From NCBI GenBank assembly GCA_050692055.1, contig JBOGTC010000141.1, forward strand, positions 1 through 33,146: 33,146 nt of DNA, in the 5' to 3' direction. Below, one piece after another: positions 14,979 to 23,882 of this stretch. Source of the DNA: JBOGTC01 sp050692055 (GTDB taxonomy: Bacteria; Chloroflexota; Limnocylindria; QHBO01). The notes beneath the pieces are model-generated. The model was not told the DNA's origin, did not search any database, and saw only the letters and a program-made list of their open reading frames with translations. The first letter of the stretch is position 1; the number at the start of each line of letters is the position of its first letter. Position numbers and translations under genes: made by a program.

Positions 14979-16884
14979 CACCATCGTCCTGGCGCTGATC
15001 ATCGGCGCGCTGGCGGGGGGCGGCCTGCCCAGGCTGGCGGATATGGGGCTCCGCTGGATCGCCCTCCTGGGCGGTGCCCTGGCGCTGCGTTTCCTGGCCG
15101 GCTTCAGCCGCGAGCTGGACCTGACCGCGGGCCTGCCGGTGGGCTGGGCCTACATCGGCGCCTATGCGCTCATCTTCGCCTGGCTGTGGGGCAACTGGCG
15201 GGTGCCCGGGCTGCAGATCGCCTCGGTAGGCATCGGCGCAAATGCGCTGGCCGTCATCCTCAACGGCGGCCAGATGCCCATGTGGTCCGGCGCCTTCCTG
15301 GCCGCAGGCTTCACCGCCGACGACGTGGCCGGGGACCCCTTCCACTTCGTGCTCCAGACCGATACCGTCGCCGGCTTCGTCGCCGCCGGCGGCATCCTGG
15401 GCGACGTCATCCCCATCCCGGTGCCCGTCATCCGCGACGTCGTGAGCATCGGTGACGTGATCCTGGCGCTGGGCATCTTCTGGGCCATCGTGTCGTCCAT
15501 GACCCGCCCGGAGGCGCCGTCGCGCGCCGCGCTGGCGGTGGGTTCCGCCCCGGCCCGAGGCGCCCCCACCGGGCCGTTCCAGGCCGGCGTCGCGTACGCC
15601 GGCGCCGGCACCATCCCGGCCGAGGCCGGAGCTGTCCGGGCCCAGTCGCCGTACCTGCGGCTGGCTGCCAACCGTAACTTCGGCCTGCTCTGGGTGGGGC
15701 AGCTGGTGAGCCTGTTCGGCGAGCGGATCCACGTGGTGGCGCTCGCCTTCATCGTGCTGCAGGCGACGGGCTCGGCCCTCGAGGTGGGCCTCACCTTCGC
15801 CGCCACGGCCGTGCCGAACGTGGTGCTCGGCCCGCTGGCCGGGGCCCTGGTGGACCGATGGAACCGGCGCCTGACCATGATCGGCTGCGACCTGGTCCGC
15901 GCCGGCCTGGTGCTGTTCGTGCCGTTCGTGATCGAGATCAACGTGGCGCTCGTCTACCTCCTCGCCTTCCTGATCGCCACCGTGACGCTCCTGTTCCGGC
16001 CGGCCAAGACGGCGGTCATCCCGGCCATCGTCGACCGCCGCGACCTGGTGACGGCCAACTCCGCCAGCACCGTCGCGGACACCCTGGCCGACCTGCTGGG
16101 TCTGCCGCTGGCCGGCATCCTGGTGGCGAGCCTGGCCGACCAGCTGCAGCTGGCCTTCTACCTCAACGCCGCCACGTACACCGTCAGCGCCGTCTTCATC
16201 TGGGCCATGTTCGTGCCCAGGGGGGAGGAGGACGAGGAGGCGGAGGCAGCCTCCACGCCGATGACGATCCGCGCCGTCTGGCGCGAGATGGTGGAGGGCT
16301 GGAACTTCCTGCGCCGCCAGGCCGAGCTGTTCAGCAACACGCTCATCTCCACCGTGGCGCAGCTCGCCGTGGGGGCGGAGATCGTGGCCAGCGTCCCGTA
16401 CGCGCAGCGGGTGCTCGACACCTCGAACATGGAGCCGGAGCAGATCTACGCCCTGCTGCTCACCGCCATCGCCGTCGGCAGCGTGGTGGGCGGCATCATC
16501 GTGGGCGCCGTCGGCGGGCGGCTGCCGAAGGGGCCGCTCATCATCGCCGGCTTCGTGGGCATGGGGCTGTCGCTGGTGGCCGCCGGCCTGGTGCGGGATC
16601 CGTACCTCGCCATCGGCATCTTCGGCATCACCGGCTTCGCCAACATGCTGTTCATCATCCCCACCATCACGCTCTTCCAGGAGCGGACTCCGCAGCGCCT
16701 GATGGGGCGCGTGGTCTCGAGCCGGCAGGCGCTGGTGTTCGGCGCCATCGCGGCTTCCATGGCCGTCTCCGGATGGGCCGCCGATGCCATCGGTCCCGCG
16801 CTGGTCCTCATCGTCAGCGGCGGGATCTGCGCCGTGGCCGGCGCGGCCGGCCTGCTGGTGCCCGCCATGCGCGACGCGCGGTAG
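14968..16884 (+). CDS. DUF5317 domain fused to an MFS transporter
   Basis: A 638-residue polytopic membrane protein. Residues 1 to about 180 match DUF5317, a five- to six-span domain of unknown function (MLIGA-like opening FLSTIVLALIIGALAG, later NGGQMPMW and GDVI). A linker of about 45 residues leads into a full MFS permease (from about residue 225) of the enterobactin-exporter/MFS_3 type: NFGLLWVGQLVSLFGERI, LAGALVDRWNRRLTM, LFRPAKTAVIPAIV and ERTPQRLMGRV. DUF5317 proteins are normally separate, so the fusion is unusual. The frame is continuous, with uniform GC-rich codons. It overlaps the HD-GYP gene by 11 bp and heads three membrane-protein genes. The substrate is unknown. Confidence 0.8.
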   Translation: MFLSTIVLALIIGALAGGGLPRLADMGLRWIALLGGALALRFLAGFSRELDLTAGLPVGWAYIGAYALIFAWLWGNWRVPGLQIASVGIGANALAVILNGGQMPMWSGAFLAAGFTADDVAGDPFHFVLQTDTVAGFVAAGGILGDVIPIPVPVIRDVVSIGDVILALGIFWAIVSSMTRPEAPSRAALAVGSAPARGAPTGPFQAGVAYAGAGTIPAEAGAVRAQSPYLRLAANRNFGLLWVGQLVSLFGERIHVVALAFIVLQATGSALEVGLTFAATAVPNVVLGPLAGALVDRWNRRLTMIGCDLVRAGLVLFVPFVIEINVALVYLLAFLIATVTLLFRPAKTAVIPAIVDRRDLVTANSASTVADTLADLLGLPLAGILVASLADQLQLAFYLNAATYTVSAVFIWAMFVPRGEEDEEAEAASTPMTIRAVWREMVEGWNFLRRQAELFSNTLISTVAQLAVGAEIVASVPYAQRVLDTSNMEPEQIYALLLTAIAVGSVVGGIIVGAVGGRLPKGPLIIAGFVGMGLSLVAAGLVRDPYLAIGIFGITGFANMLFIIPTITLFQERTPQRLMGRVVSSRQALVFGAIAASMAVSGWAADAIGPALVLIVSGGICAVAGAAGLLVPAMRDAR

Positions 16885-16905
16885 ACCTGATACCCTTCGC
16901 GCGCC

Positions 16906-17196
16906 GTGGGACTGCTCCTCGACCTGGCGGTCGTGGTCCTGGCCGTTGCCGTCACCGTCTCGCTTGGGCTGCTGGCCTGGACGCTCGCCGTGACCGCCGT
17001 GACAGCCGTGGGCCGAGCTCGCCGGCGCGTCACCGATGCTCGGGCATCGCTGGCGGCCAGCCAGGCGCGGCTGGCCGAGGCCTCGTCCGCGGCTCGCGCA
17101 ACGCTGGGCCGTGTATCGGCGCGAGTCGTCGCCGCCACGACATCCGGCGCGGCCGAGGAGCGTGAGCGTGGACCTGGACCTGGAGAAGACGCATGA
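16906..17196 (+). CDS. Small membrane protein with coiled coil
   Basis: A 96-residue protein from GTG 16906, 21 nt after the MFS stop. An N-terminal hydrophobic span (residues 3-36, LLLDLAVVVLAVAVTVSLGL) is followed by an Ala/Arg/Glu coiled coil (RARRRVTDARASLAASQARL) that would face the cytoplasm or periplasm. Its TGA overlaps the next ATG, so the two are translationally coupled. No family is recognised. It may serve as a scaffold, like DUF948-type proteins. Confidence 0.6.
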   Translation: MGLLLDLAVVVLAVAVTVSLGLLAWTLAVTAVTAVGRARRRVTDARASLAASQARLAEASSAARATLGRVSARVVAATTSGAAEERERGPGPGEDA

Positions 17197-17456
17197 CGGA
17201 GACACAGCGCCCGGCCGGCTACCGAGGATCGCTCCCCGAGCGGAACGATCGGCTCGCGCGCACCTGGGTGCTGATCGTGGGCGGGATCTTCGTCCTGATC
17301 TTCGTGCTCTCCGCCCTCGGCGTGCCCTCGCGCCTCATCCCCGATCCCACGCCGATCCCGGTCCCGACGCTGCCGCCCGCCTCGGGGACGGTGGAGGGCC
17401 AGCCGTCGCCCACGGAGTCGCCCGCCGAGTCCCCCGTCGAATCGCCCGCCAGCTGA
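17193..17456 (+). CDS. Single-span membrane protein with Pro/Ser-rich tail
   Basis: An 87-residue protein starting in the ATGA overlap with the preceding gene. One transmembrane helix lies at residues about 25-44 (TWVLIVGGIFVLIFVLSALG), followed by an outside tail of PTPIPVPTLPP and repeated SPTESPAESPVESPA units, which look like a cell-wall spacer. No domain is present beyond the helix. The gene ends the HD-GYP cluster. Confidence 0.65.
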   Translation: MTETQRPAGYRGSLPERNDRLARTWVLIVGGIFVLIFVLSALGVPSRLIPDPTPIPVPTLPPASGTVEGQPSPTESPAESPVESPAS

Positions 17457-17540
17457 CGGCTTCCGCGGTCCTGCCACGACGATGAGTACCTCAATCTGCT
17501 GCCCAGGCAAAGTGCGGGCGCATCGGACCCGCGGAAAGGG

Positions 17541-17589
17541 CCGATGAGGGATCCAACTGGCACCAGCAGCAAGCCAGGGTAGGCATCGG
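17541..17589. repeat. Conserved-loop hairpin, copy 1
   Basis: CCGATG (17541-17546) pairs with CATCGG (17584-17589). The loop contains GCACCAGCAGCAAGCC. Three related copies lie at 17605-17650, 23674-23708 and 23729-23781. Confidence 0.5.
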
Positions 17590-17604
17590 CGCATGTTCCG
17601 GGCC

Positions 17605-17650
17605 CGATGCGCTCGTAGCTTGCACCAGCGGCAGAGTAGCGGGGTCATCG
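17605..17650. repeat. Conserved-loop hairpin, copy 2
   Basis: CGATG (17605-17609) pairs with CATCG (17646-17650) around TTGCACCAGCGGCA. GCATCGG at 17583 can also pair with CCGATGC at 17604, so copies 1 and 2 can form an alternative shared stem. Confidence 0.5.
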
Positions 17651-17684
17651 CCGCAACGACGGTCGCGAACAGGCGAAGGTCCGG

Positions 17685-17714
17685 TTGTACGGTTAGCGGA
17701 CGATCTCTTATACT
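17685..17714 (+). promoter_or_regulatory. Promoter of the response regulator gene
   Basis: TTGTAC (17685-17690), an 18-nt spacer, then TATACT (17709-17714). The leader of about 80 nt ends in CGGAGGAA before the TTG start. Confidence 0.55.
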
Positions 17715-17797
17715 GCGCAGGCGCCCGGCGACCGCGAGCCCGCTGCTGGGGACAGCGGCCCGCGACCACGAGCCCAGCCCCAACGGAGGAACCCGCT

Positions 17798-19297
<1,500 letters not shown>

Positions 19298-19307
19298 CGC
19301 TCGCTGA

Positions 19308-20144
19308 TCAGCCGCGCTGCGAGCCGGCTCCTGCCTCCGCCCTCTTGACGGCCCGCTCCGTCGCAACCTGGCTCGCCTCCTCCTCCGCCACCCGCCGGCG
19401 CGAGCGCCGATGCTTGACGATGGCGGCGCAGGCCTCCTCCACGTCATCGGTGATGGTGAGCAGGTCCAGGTCCTCGGGCGAGATCTTCTCCTCGTACAGG
19501 GGCTTATCACGGATCCACTGCATCATGCCGCGCCAGTAGTCCTTGCCGTACAGCACGACCGGGAAGTGCTCGACCTTGCCGGTCTGGATCAGGGTCAGCG
19601 ACTCGAAGAGCTCGTCGAGCGTGCCGAAGCCACCGGGGAAGATGACGAACCCCTCCGCGTACTTGACGAACATCACCTTGCGCACGAAGAAGTAGCGGAA
19701 CTGCATGCCCAGGTCGACGTACTCGTTGAGTCCCTGCTCGAAGGGGAGCTCGATGTTGGCGCCGATGGACAGGCCGCCCGCCTCCCTGGCGCCGCGGTTC
19801 GCAGCCTCCATGACCCCCGGGCCGCCGCCGGTGATGATGGCGAAGCCCTCGGCCACCAGGCGCGCGGCGAGCCGCCGCGCGGCGCCGTAGTAGCGGTTGC
19901 GCCGGCCGATGCGCGCCGAGCCGAAGATGCTGACCGCGGGACCCACCTTGGCGAGCGCGTCGAAGCCCTCCACGAACTCGCCCAGGATGCGCAGCGAGCG
20001 CCAGGTATCGGTGTCGCGGAAGCCCGGCGCGGCCTCGCGCGAGCGCAGCAGCTCCTGGTCCTCGGTCGCCTGGTCGCCGGGCGTGCGGCCTCGCACGATC
20101 ACGGCTCCACGCCGGCGCTGCGGCTCCTTCTTCTTGCGCGCCAT
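19308..20144 (-). CDS. LOG family protein (TIGR00730-like)
   Basis: A 278-residue protein with a Rossmann-like LOG fold. Motifs are ITGGGPGVMEAANRGA and FPGGFGTLDELFE, the PGGxGTxxE signature of cytokinin-activating phosphoribohydrolases formerly mislabelled lysine decarboxylases. VSIFGSAR opens the domain at about residue 68. The N-terminal 45 residues and the C-terminal 40 are basic, charged extensions. ATG 20144 is preferred over longer frames because GGGAGGTG stands 4 nt upstream. It is convergent with the response regulator and divergent from the DPBB gene. Its role is likely nucleotide or nucleoside 5'-monophosphate hydrolysis. Confidence 0.85.
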   Translation of the reverse strand: MARKKKEPQRRRGAVIVRGRTPGDQATEDQELLRSREAAPGFRDTDTWRSLRILGEFVEGFDALAKVGPAVSIFGSARIGRRNRYYGAARRLAARLVAEGFAIITGGGPGVMEAANRGAREAGGLSIGANIELPFEQGLNEYVDLGMQFRYFFVRKVMFVKYAEGFVIFPGGFGTLDELFESLTLIQTGKVEHFPVVLYGKDYWRGMMQWIRDKPLYEEKISPEDLDLLTITDDVEEACAAIVKHRRSRRRVAEEEASQVATERAVKRAEAGAGSQRG

Positions 20145-20269
20145 GACACCTCCCACGCTCGACAGGTACGCCAGCGGGTGGTAGCGTTCGCCCCTTCGTC
20201 GCCGCGGACAGATGCGCAGGACGCCCCCCACCCCGCCGCGATGGACGGACCACGTACTCGAGGATTCTA

Positions 20270-20977
20270 TTGCCGGACCTGCTGCGGCGTGTCGCCGTGC
20301 TGACCGTCACCAGCGCCGTTGGGATCGCGCTCCTGGCGCCGTTGACCGCACGCTCCGCCCTGCCCGACCCCGTCGAGGTTGATGCACTGATCGAGGCCGT
20401 CGCGGCCCCGCAGAGCACCCTCGCGCGCGGCAGGACGGTCGACCGCTCCGGCTCGTCCGAGCTCACCCTCTCCGCCAGTCGCCTGTCCGGGGGTTCCCTG
20501 CCCGCCGCTTCCGAGGTCCTGGCGCCTGCTGTCGCTCAGCCAGCGCCGGCCTCTGCGCCGATGCAGGCGGTCCTCGTTGCCATCCCCACTCCTCCGCCGG
20601 TCGCCGCGGCTCCGGCTCCGGTTGCCGCGGCTCCGGTTCCGGTCGCCGCCCCTCCGCCGGCTTCCGGCAATGTGGTGAGCGGCACGGCCTCCTGGTACTG
20701 CCACAAGGTCGGGACCTGCCCGGCCGGCTGGGGGCCGGCCGATGCCTTCGTGGCCCTGCCGGGCGCTCTGGGCGGCGCCGGCGGGCGCGGGATCGTGGGC
20801 TACGCCACCGTCTGCGCGGACCGATGCGTCGAGCTGCCGGTGGTCGATTACTGCGGCTGCTACTGGGGCACCGCCAGCCAGCGGGTCGCCGATCTGTCGG
20901 CCACCGCGTGGGCGGCGGTGACGGACCGCCCGCGATCCGCCGGCGTCATCACCGTCACCGTTCACCTGGGCGGGTAG
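20270..20977 (+). CDS. Exported DPBB (RlpA-like) cell-wall protein
   Basis: A 235-residue secreted protein. The N-terminus is a signal peptide or anchor (LLRRVAVLTVTSAVGIALLA, then PLTARSAL). A long Ala/Pro linker with PVAAAPAPVAAAPVPVAAPP spans residues about 95-135. The C-terminal 100 residues form a double-psi beta-barrel related to RlpA and expansins: GTASWYCHKVGTCPAGWGPA, VGYATVCADRCVELPVVDYC, and DLSATAW. Six cysteines suggest disulfides outside the cell. It may cleave or bind glycan strands. TTG 20270 is the likely start, with GAGG upstream. The Rpf-like gene follows 4 nt after its stop and shares its N-terminal half. Confidence 0.75.
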   Translation: MPDLLRRVAVLTVTSAVGIALLAPLTARSALPDPVEVDALIEAVAAPQSTLARGRTVDRSGSSELTLSASRLSGGSLPAASEVLAPAVAQPAPASAPMQAVLVAIPTPPPVAAAPAPVAAAPVPVAAPPPASGNVVSGTASWYCHKVGTCPAGWGPADAFVALPGALGGAGGRGIVGYATVCADRCVELPVVDYCGCYWGTASQRVADLSATAWAAVTDRPRSAGVITVTVHLGG

Positions 20978-20981
20978 GGGC

Positions 20982-21593
20982 ATGCTGAGCATCGTGCGGC
21001 GCGTTGCCGCGCTCGCCGTCATTGCCGGCGTGGGCATCGGCCTGCTCGCGCCACTGGCCGCGCGATCCGCCCTCGCCGAGCCTGACGACATCGAGGGCCT
21101 CCTGGACGAGGCCGCTGCCGTGTCGCGCTTGATCGCGGATCGCGGCACGCTCTCCGGGCGTAGCGGCTCCGGTTTGCTCGTGCAGCCTGGCGTGGCCGCG
21201 CCGGCCGCAGAGGCACTCGCGGGCGAGGTGGCGCTGCCCACCCCGCCTAGCGCGCCGATGGAGGCCGCGCTCTACTCCGTCGCGACGCCGAGGCCCGCGC
21301 CGCGTGCGGTCGCCGCCGCGCCTGCGCCCGGTGGTGGAGCGGTCGACGGCAGCGTCTGGGACCGGCTCGCGCAGTGCGAATCGGGCGGCAACTGGTCGAT
21401 CAACACCGGCAACGGCTACTACGGCGGCCTGCAGTTCAGCGTCGGCACTTGGCAGGGATCCGGCGGCGGGCAGTACGCGGAGTACCCGCACCAGGCCACG
21501 CGGGAGCAGCAGATCGCCGTCGCCGAGCGGCTCCACGCAGCGCGCGGCTTCCAGCCCTGGCCGGCCTGCCGCGCCAAGCTGGGCCTGCCCTGA
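20982..21593 (+). CDS. Resuscitation-promoting-factor-like transglycosylase
   Basis: A 203-residue secreted protein. The signal segment IVRRVAALAVIAGVGIGLLA and the following PLAARSAL closely match the preceding DPBB protein, as does a SAPMEA box before an Ala/Pro linker. Residues about 122-203 are an Rpf catalytic domain: VWDRLAQCESGGNWSINTGN with the catalytic Glu, YYGGLQFSVGTWQGSGGG, REQQIAVAERL, and a final Cys (PACRAKLG) that would bond with the Cys before the Glu. Rpf domains are lysozyme-like muralytic enzymes that wake dormant cells. It overlaps functionally with the DPBB neighbour in peptidoglycan remodelling. Confidence 0.88.
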   Translation: MLSIVRRVAALAVIAGVGIGLLAPLAARSALAEPDDIEGLLDEAAAVSRLIADRGTLSGRSGSGLLVQPGVAAPAAEALAGEVALPTPPSAPMEAALYSVATPRPAPRAVAAAPAPGGGAVDGSVWDRLAQCESGGNWSINTGNGYYGGLQFSVGTWQGSGGGQYAEYPHQATREQQIAVAERLHAARGFQPWPACRAKLGLP

Positions 21594-21856
21594 CCCTGAC
21601 GCGCGTGGCTGGTCTGGCATAGCGCTCCTGCCGCGGGCGCTATCCGTGCGCATCGCGGCTCGTGCTCGGCTTGCCGGGCCCAACGCTCGCTGCAGGAGCA
21701 TTAACTGCGTCCGCGCGTCGTAACGCCAGTGCAGTGAGCCGTACGCGCGGATCGCCCTCTCGGCCGCGAGATAGCGCTCGTCACGCTGCCACAAGGCCGC
21801 AGCAGGGAGCCGGGCGACGGTGGCAGGGTCTCGGCCTTGGCGCCGAATGCACCCAT

Positions 21857-21985
21857 TGTGCCGCGGCGGCACGTAAGTGCGAAGGAAAGGCCCGGACGGG
21901 GCCGATTCTTGCTGCGACGGCACGGACCGATCAAGAAGAGGCCGTGACTCGCCTCAAGGTCGTCGTTACGTGCCACCGCGGCACA
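21857..21985. repeat. 129-bp element with 20-bp inverted ends
   Basis: TGTGCCGCGGCGGCACGTAA (21857-21876) is the inverted repeat of TTACGTGCCACCGCGGCACA (21966-21985), with one mismatch in 20. The interior of 89 nt has no ORF. It resembles a miniature inverted-repeat element. Confidence 0.65.
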
Positions 21986-22043
21986 TTTCGGCAGAGGTTC
22001 GGCCGCCGGCGCACGCCGCGACGCCGCGCGGCTGGCCCTGGGG

Positions 22044-22049
22044 TAGGAT
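22044..22049 (+). promoter_or_regulatory. -10 element, leaderless VOC gene
   Basis: TAGGAT ends 6 nt before the ATG, the spacing expected when transcription starts at the start codon. Confidence 0.5.
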
Positions 22050-22055
22050 CGGTCC

Positions 22056-22499
22056 ATGTTGCAGCCGGTGCGCATCGGTCATGTTGTCCTGAAGGTCCGC
22101 GACCTGGATCGGTCCCTGGCCTTCTATCGCGACATCCTGGGCTTCACCGTCGCCGGCGAGATGAGCAACGTCATGATATTCCTGACCGCCACCGGTGAGA
22201 ACCACCACGACCTGGGGCTGCTGCGGGTCGGCGACTCGGCCGCCTCGCCAGTGGCGACCGCCGTGGGCCTCTACCACGTGGCCATCCAGCTCGCCGATTG
22301 GGAGGCCGTCAAGCGTGCCCACGAGGTGCTCACGGAGCGCGGCCTGCTCCAGGGCACGGCGGATCACGGCGTGAGCCGCAGCCTGTACACCGCCGATCCC
22401 GACGGCAACGAGATCGAGCTCTTCTGCGACGCCCCCCGCGCCGAGTGGGAGGGGCGCGTGGCGGACGTGATGACGGTGAAGCCCCTGCGCCTCGACTGA
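22056..22499 (+). CDS. VOC (glyoxalase/extradiol dioxygenase-like) protein
   Basis: A 147-residue metalloprotein of the vicinal oxygen chelate superfamily. It has two beta-alpha-beta modules: RIGHVVLKVRDLDRSLAFYR, then DILGFTV, and VGLYHVAIQLADWEAVKRAH. Metal ligands are His-9 in the first module, the His in LYHVAIQ, and the Glu in DPDGNEIELFCD, as in catechol 2,3-dioxygenase-like VOC members. The substrate cannot be named. The start is supported by the TAGGAT -10 six bases upstream, so no ribosome-binding site is expected. The stop codon lies in a tandem repeat. Confidence 0.85.
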   Translation: MLQPVRIGHVVLKVRDLDRSLAFYRDILGFTVAGEMSNVMIFLTATGENHHDLGLLRVGDSAASPVATAVGLYHVAIQLADWEAVKRAHEVLTERGLLQGTADHGVSRSLYTADPDGNEIELFCDAPRAEWEGRVADVMTVKPLRLD

Positions 22500-22534
22500 C
22501 CCGCCGCGACTGACCCGCCGCGACTGATCCGCCA
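22493..22534 (+). repeat. Three 14-nt tandem repeats at the VOC gene end
   Basis: CGACTGACCCGCCG occurs twice exactly (22493-22506, 22507-22520) and once with two changes (22521-22534). The first unit holds the TGA stop, so a slippage event would not alter the protein. Confidence 0.75.
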
Positions 22535-22574
22535 CGACGGGGTCGCGGGCACATCCCTTGCTTGCCCTCCTGAC

Positions 22575-23639
22575 GTGCCGTTTCTACCGTTCATCCTGCT
22601 GCTGGCGTGGCAGGCGCTCAGCAAATCGGCCTCCTTCGCGCTCGGCTGGGCCACCGCCCTCTACTTCGGCCAGGTGCCGGGCAGGCAGGGCCGGATCCTG
22701 TCGGTCGTCAGCCTCATCGCCGCCGGCTGGCTGATCGTGGTGGTGGGCTTCGCGCTGCCGATCGCGATCGGTGCCGCCCTGGAGGGTGCCGGCCTCATCG
22801 GCGACAACTTCAGCGTCGAGCCGATCCATGTGCTGGGCCTGACGGCGGCGATCATCGGTGCCCCGCCGGTCATCGCCGGCCTGGTGGTCTGGGCCGAGTT
22901 CCTCGACGAGCGCTCGCTGCGCCGATGGCTGCGCCTTATCCCCGTCAGCTACCCGGCCACCGCGTACCTGGGCCTCGCCGTGCTCGAGATGGTCGCCTTC
23001 ACGCCTCTCCTCATCTTCCAGCGGCTGCGCCGCAAGCGGACCCTGGTGCAGGTACCGCTGGTCATGCGCGACGGGACCGATGACGACGACCTGACCGAGG
23101 CCGTGCGCCGCGCCCTGCGCACGATCCACATCGACGACCTCGCCGCCGAGGAGGCGACCGGGCCGAAGTCGTGGCCGCTGCGCACGGTGGGCTTCGCGGC
23201 CCGGCACCTGCTGGGCGCGGTGGTTCGAGGCGAGCCAGTGCAGCTGAAGGGCAGCGACCTCGAGATCTACGCCTACGCCACGAACGTGGCCGTGCTGGGC
23301 GCCAAGGAGGACGTGTATCGGGCGCGGGCCGCGCTGGAGCGCGAGGTCGCGTTCGACAAGGCGTACCTGACCTGGAGCGACGACTCGCAGGCGTTCGAGG
23401 ACGAGCTGATGCAGGCGCGCGATGGGGCGGACGGCGATCTGCGCGGGTTGGTGCGGCGCCTTGAGGCGGTGCAGGAGCGCATCGACGCCGGCGACCTGAA
23501 CAGCGAGGAGTGGAACGTCCTGTACCGGCTGCGGCTGCAGATCGAGGTCGCCGCCCGCGAGTCCGCGACGGCCGGTTCGAGGCGTGCGCGAAGCAGGCCC
23601 AAGGCCGCGCCGAAGGCCGCGGCGCGGGCCGGAGGGTAG
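22575..23639 (+). CDS. Membrane protein with large cytoplasmic domain, unknown
   Basis: A 354-residue protein from GTG 22575. Hydrophobic spans lie at residues about 3-33, 45-75, 88-108 and 127-150; a charged soluble region follows (RRKRTLVQVPLVMRDGTDDD and on), with helical stretches YRARAALEREVAFDKAYLTW and LRGLVRRLEAVQERIDAGDL. The C-terminus is an Ala/Lys/Arg tail of a DNA- or RNA-binding style (SRPKAAPKAAARAGG). No catalytic motif or family is recognised. Codon use is native. Confidence 0.7.
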   Translation: MPFLPFILLLAWQALSKSASFALGWATALYFGQVPGRQGRILSVVSLIAAGWLIVVVGFALPIAIGAALEGAGLIGDNFSVEPIHVLGLTAAIIGAPPVIAGLVVWAEFLDERSLRRWLRLIPVSYPATAYLGLAVLEMVAFTPLLIFQRLRRKRTLVQVPLVMRDGTDDDDLTEAVRRALRTIHIDDLAAEEATGPKSWPLRTVGFAARHLLGAVVRGEPVQLKGSDLEIYAYATNVAVLGAKEDVYRARAALEREVAFDKAYLTWSDDSQAFEDELMQARDGADGDLRGLVRRLEAVQERIDAGDLNSEEWNVLYRLRLQIEVAARESATAGSRRARSRPKAAPKAAARAGG

Positions 23640-23673
23640 CGGCGCGGCGATCGCACGGTGGCTTGATCGGCAT

Positions 23674-23708
23674 GCCCCCATCAACCTGCTGCTCGTGCAA
23701 CTTGGGGG
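23674..23708. repeat. Conserved-loop hairpin, copy 3 (inverted)
   Basis: CCCCCA (23674-23679) pairs with TGGGGG (23703-23708). On the minus strand the loop reads TTGCACGAGCAGCAGG, matching the loops of the other three copies. Confidence 0.45.
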
Positions 23709-23728
23709 CGCTTCAGAGGTTCGCAGCG

Positions 23729-23781
23729 CCCCGATGACCCAGCCACCATGCACCAGCGGCAAGCTGGCAGGGCCATCGGGG
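23729..23781. repeat. Conserved-loop hairpin, copy 4
   Basis: CCCCGATG (23729-23736) pairs perfectly with CATCGGGG (23774-23781), and CCAGC with GCTGG inside it. The loop contains TGCACCAGCGGCAA. This is the best-formed copy of the family. Confidence 0.6.
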
Positions 23782-23830
23782 CTGTCCTCCGCGCCGAACC
23801 GCGCGCAACTTGCACGGCCGGAGAATTGAG

Positions 23831-23846
23831 TGCCCCTTCGGGGGCA
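23831..23846. terminator. UUCG-tetraloop hairpin
   Basis: TGCCCC-TTCG-GGGGCA is a perfect 6-bp stem closed by a stable TTCG loop. It lies between the 22575 gene and the next promoter and would stop read-through. Confidence 0.5.
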
Positions 23847-23870
23847 TTCGGCACACGCGCCGCCGGGCGC

Positions 23871-23876
23871 TAGGAT
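23871..23876 (+). promoter_or_regulatory. -10 element, leaderless hydrolase gene
   Basis: TAGGAT followed by AGACCG and the ATG. The same TAGGRTAGACCGATG string stands at 25748. Confidence 0.5.
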
Positions 23877-23882
23877 AGACCG

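Larger units (their letters stand above)
21594..22055. other. Intergenic region full of palindromic motifs
   Basis: There is no gene in these 460 nt. ATAGCGC (21619-21625) pairs with GCGCTAT (21637-21643). GCGCTATC at 21637 can instead pair with GATAGCGC at 21770-21777. A separate long inverted repeat lies at 21857-21985. The motifs recur in the gap 27565-27720. Confidence 0.55.

Noticed and set aside
14590..17205. Very long open frame on the minus strand (about 870 codons)
   Set aside because: It is antisense to the DUF5317-MFS gene, rich in His/Gly/Arg/Asp, and has no domain. Long antisense frames are expected opposite GC-rich genes with G/C in third positions.
19308..20144. Lysine decarboxylase annotation
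   Set aside because: PGGxGTxxE marks the LOG phosphoribohydrolase fold; no PLP-binding lysine motif of true decarboxylases is present.
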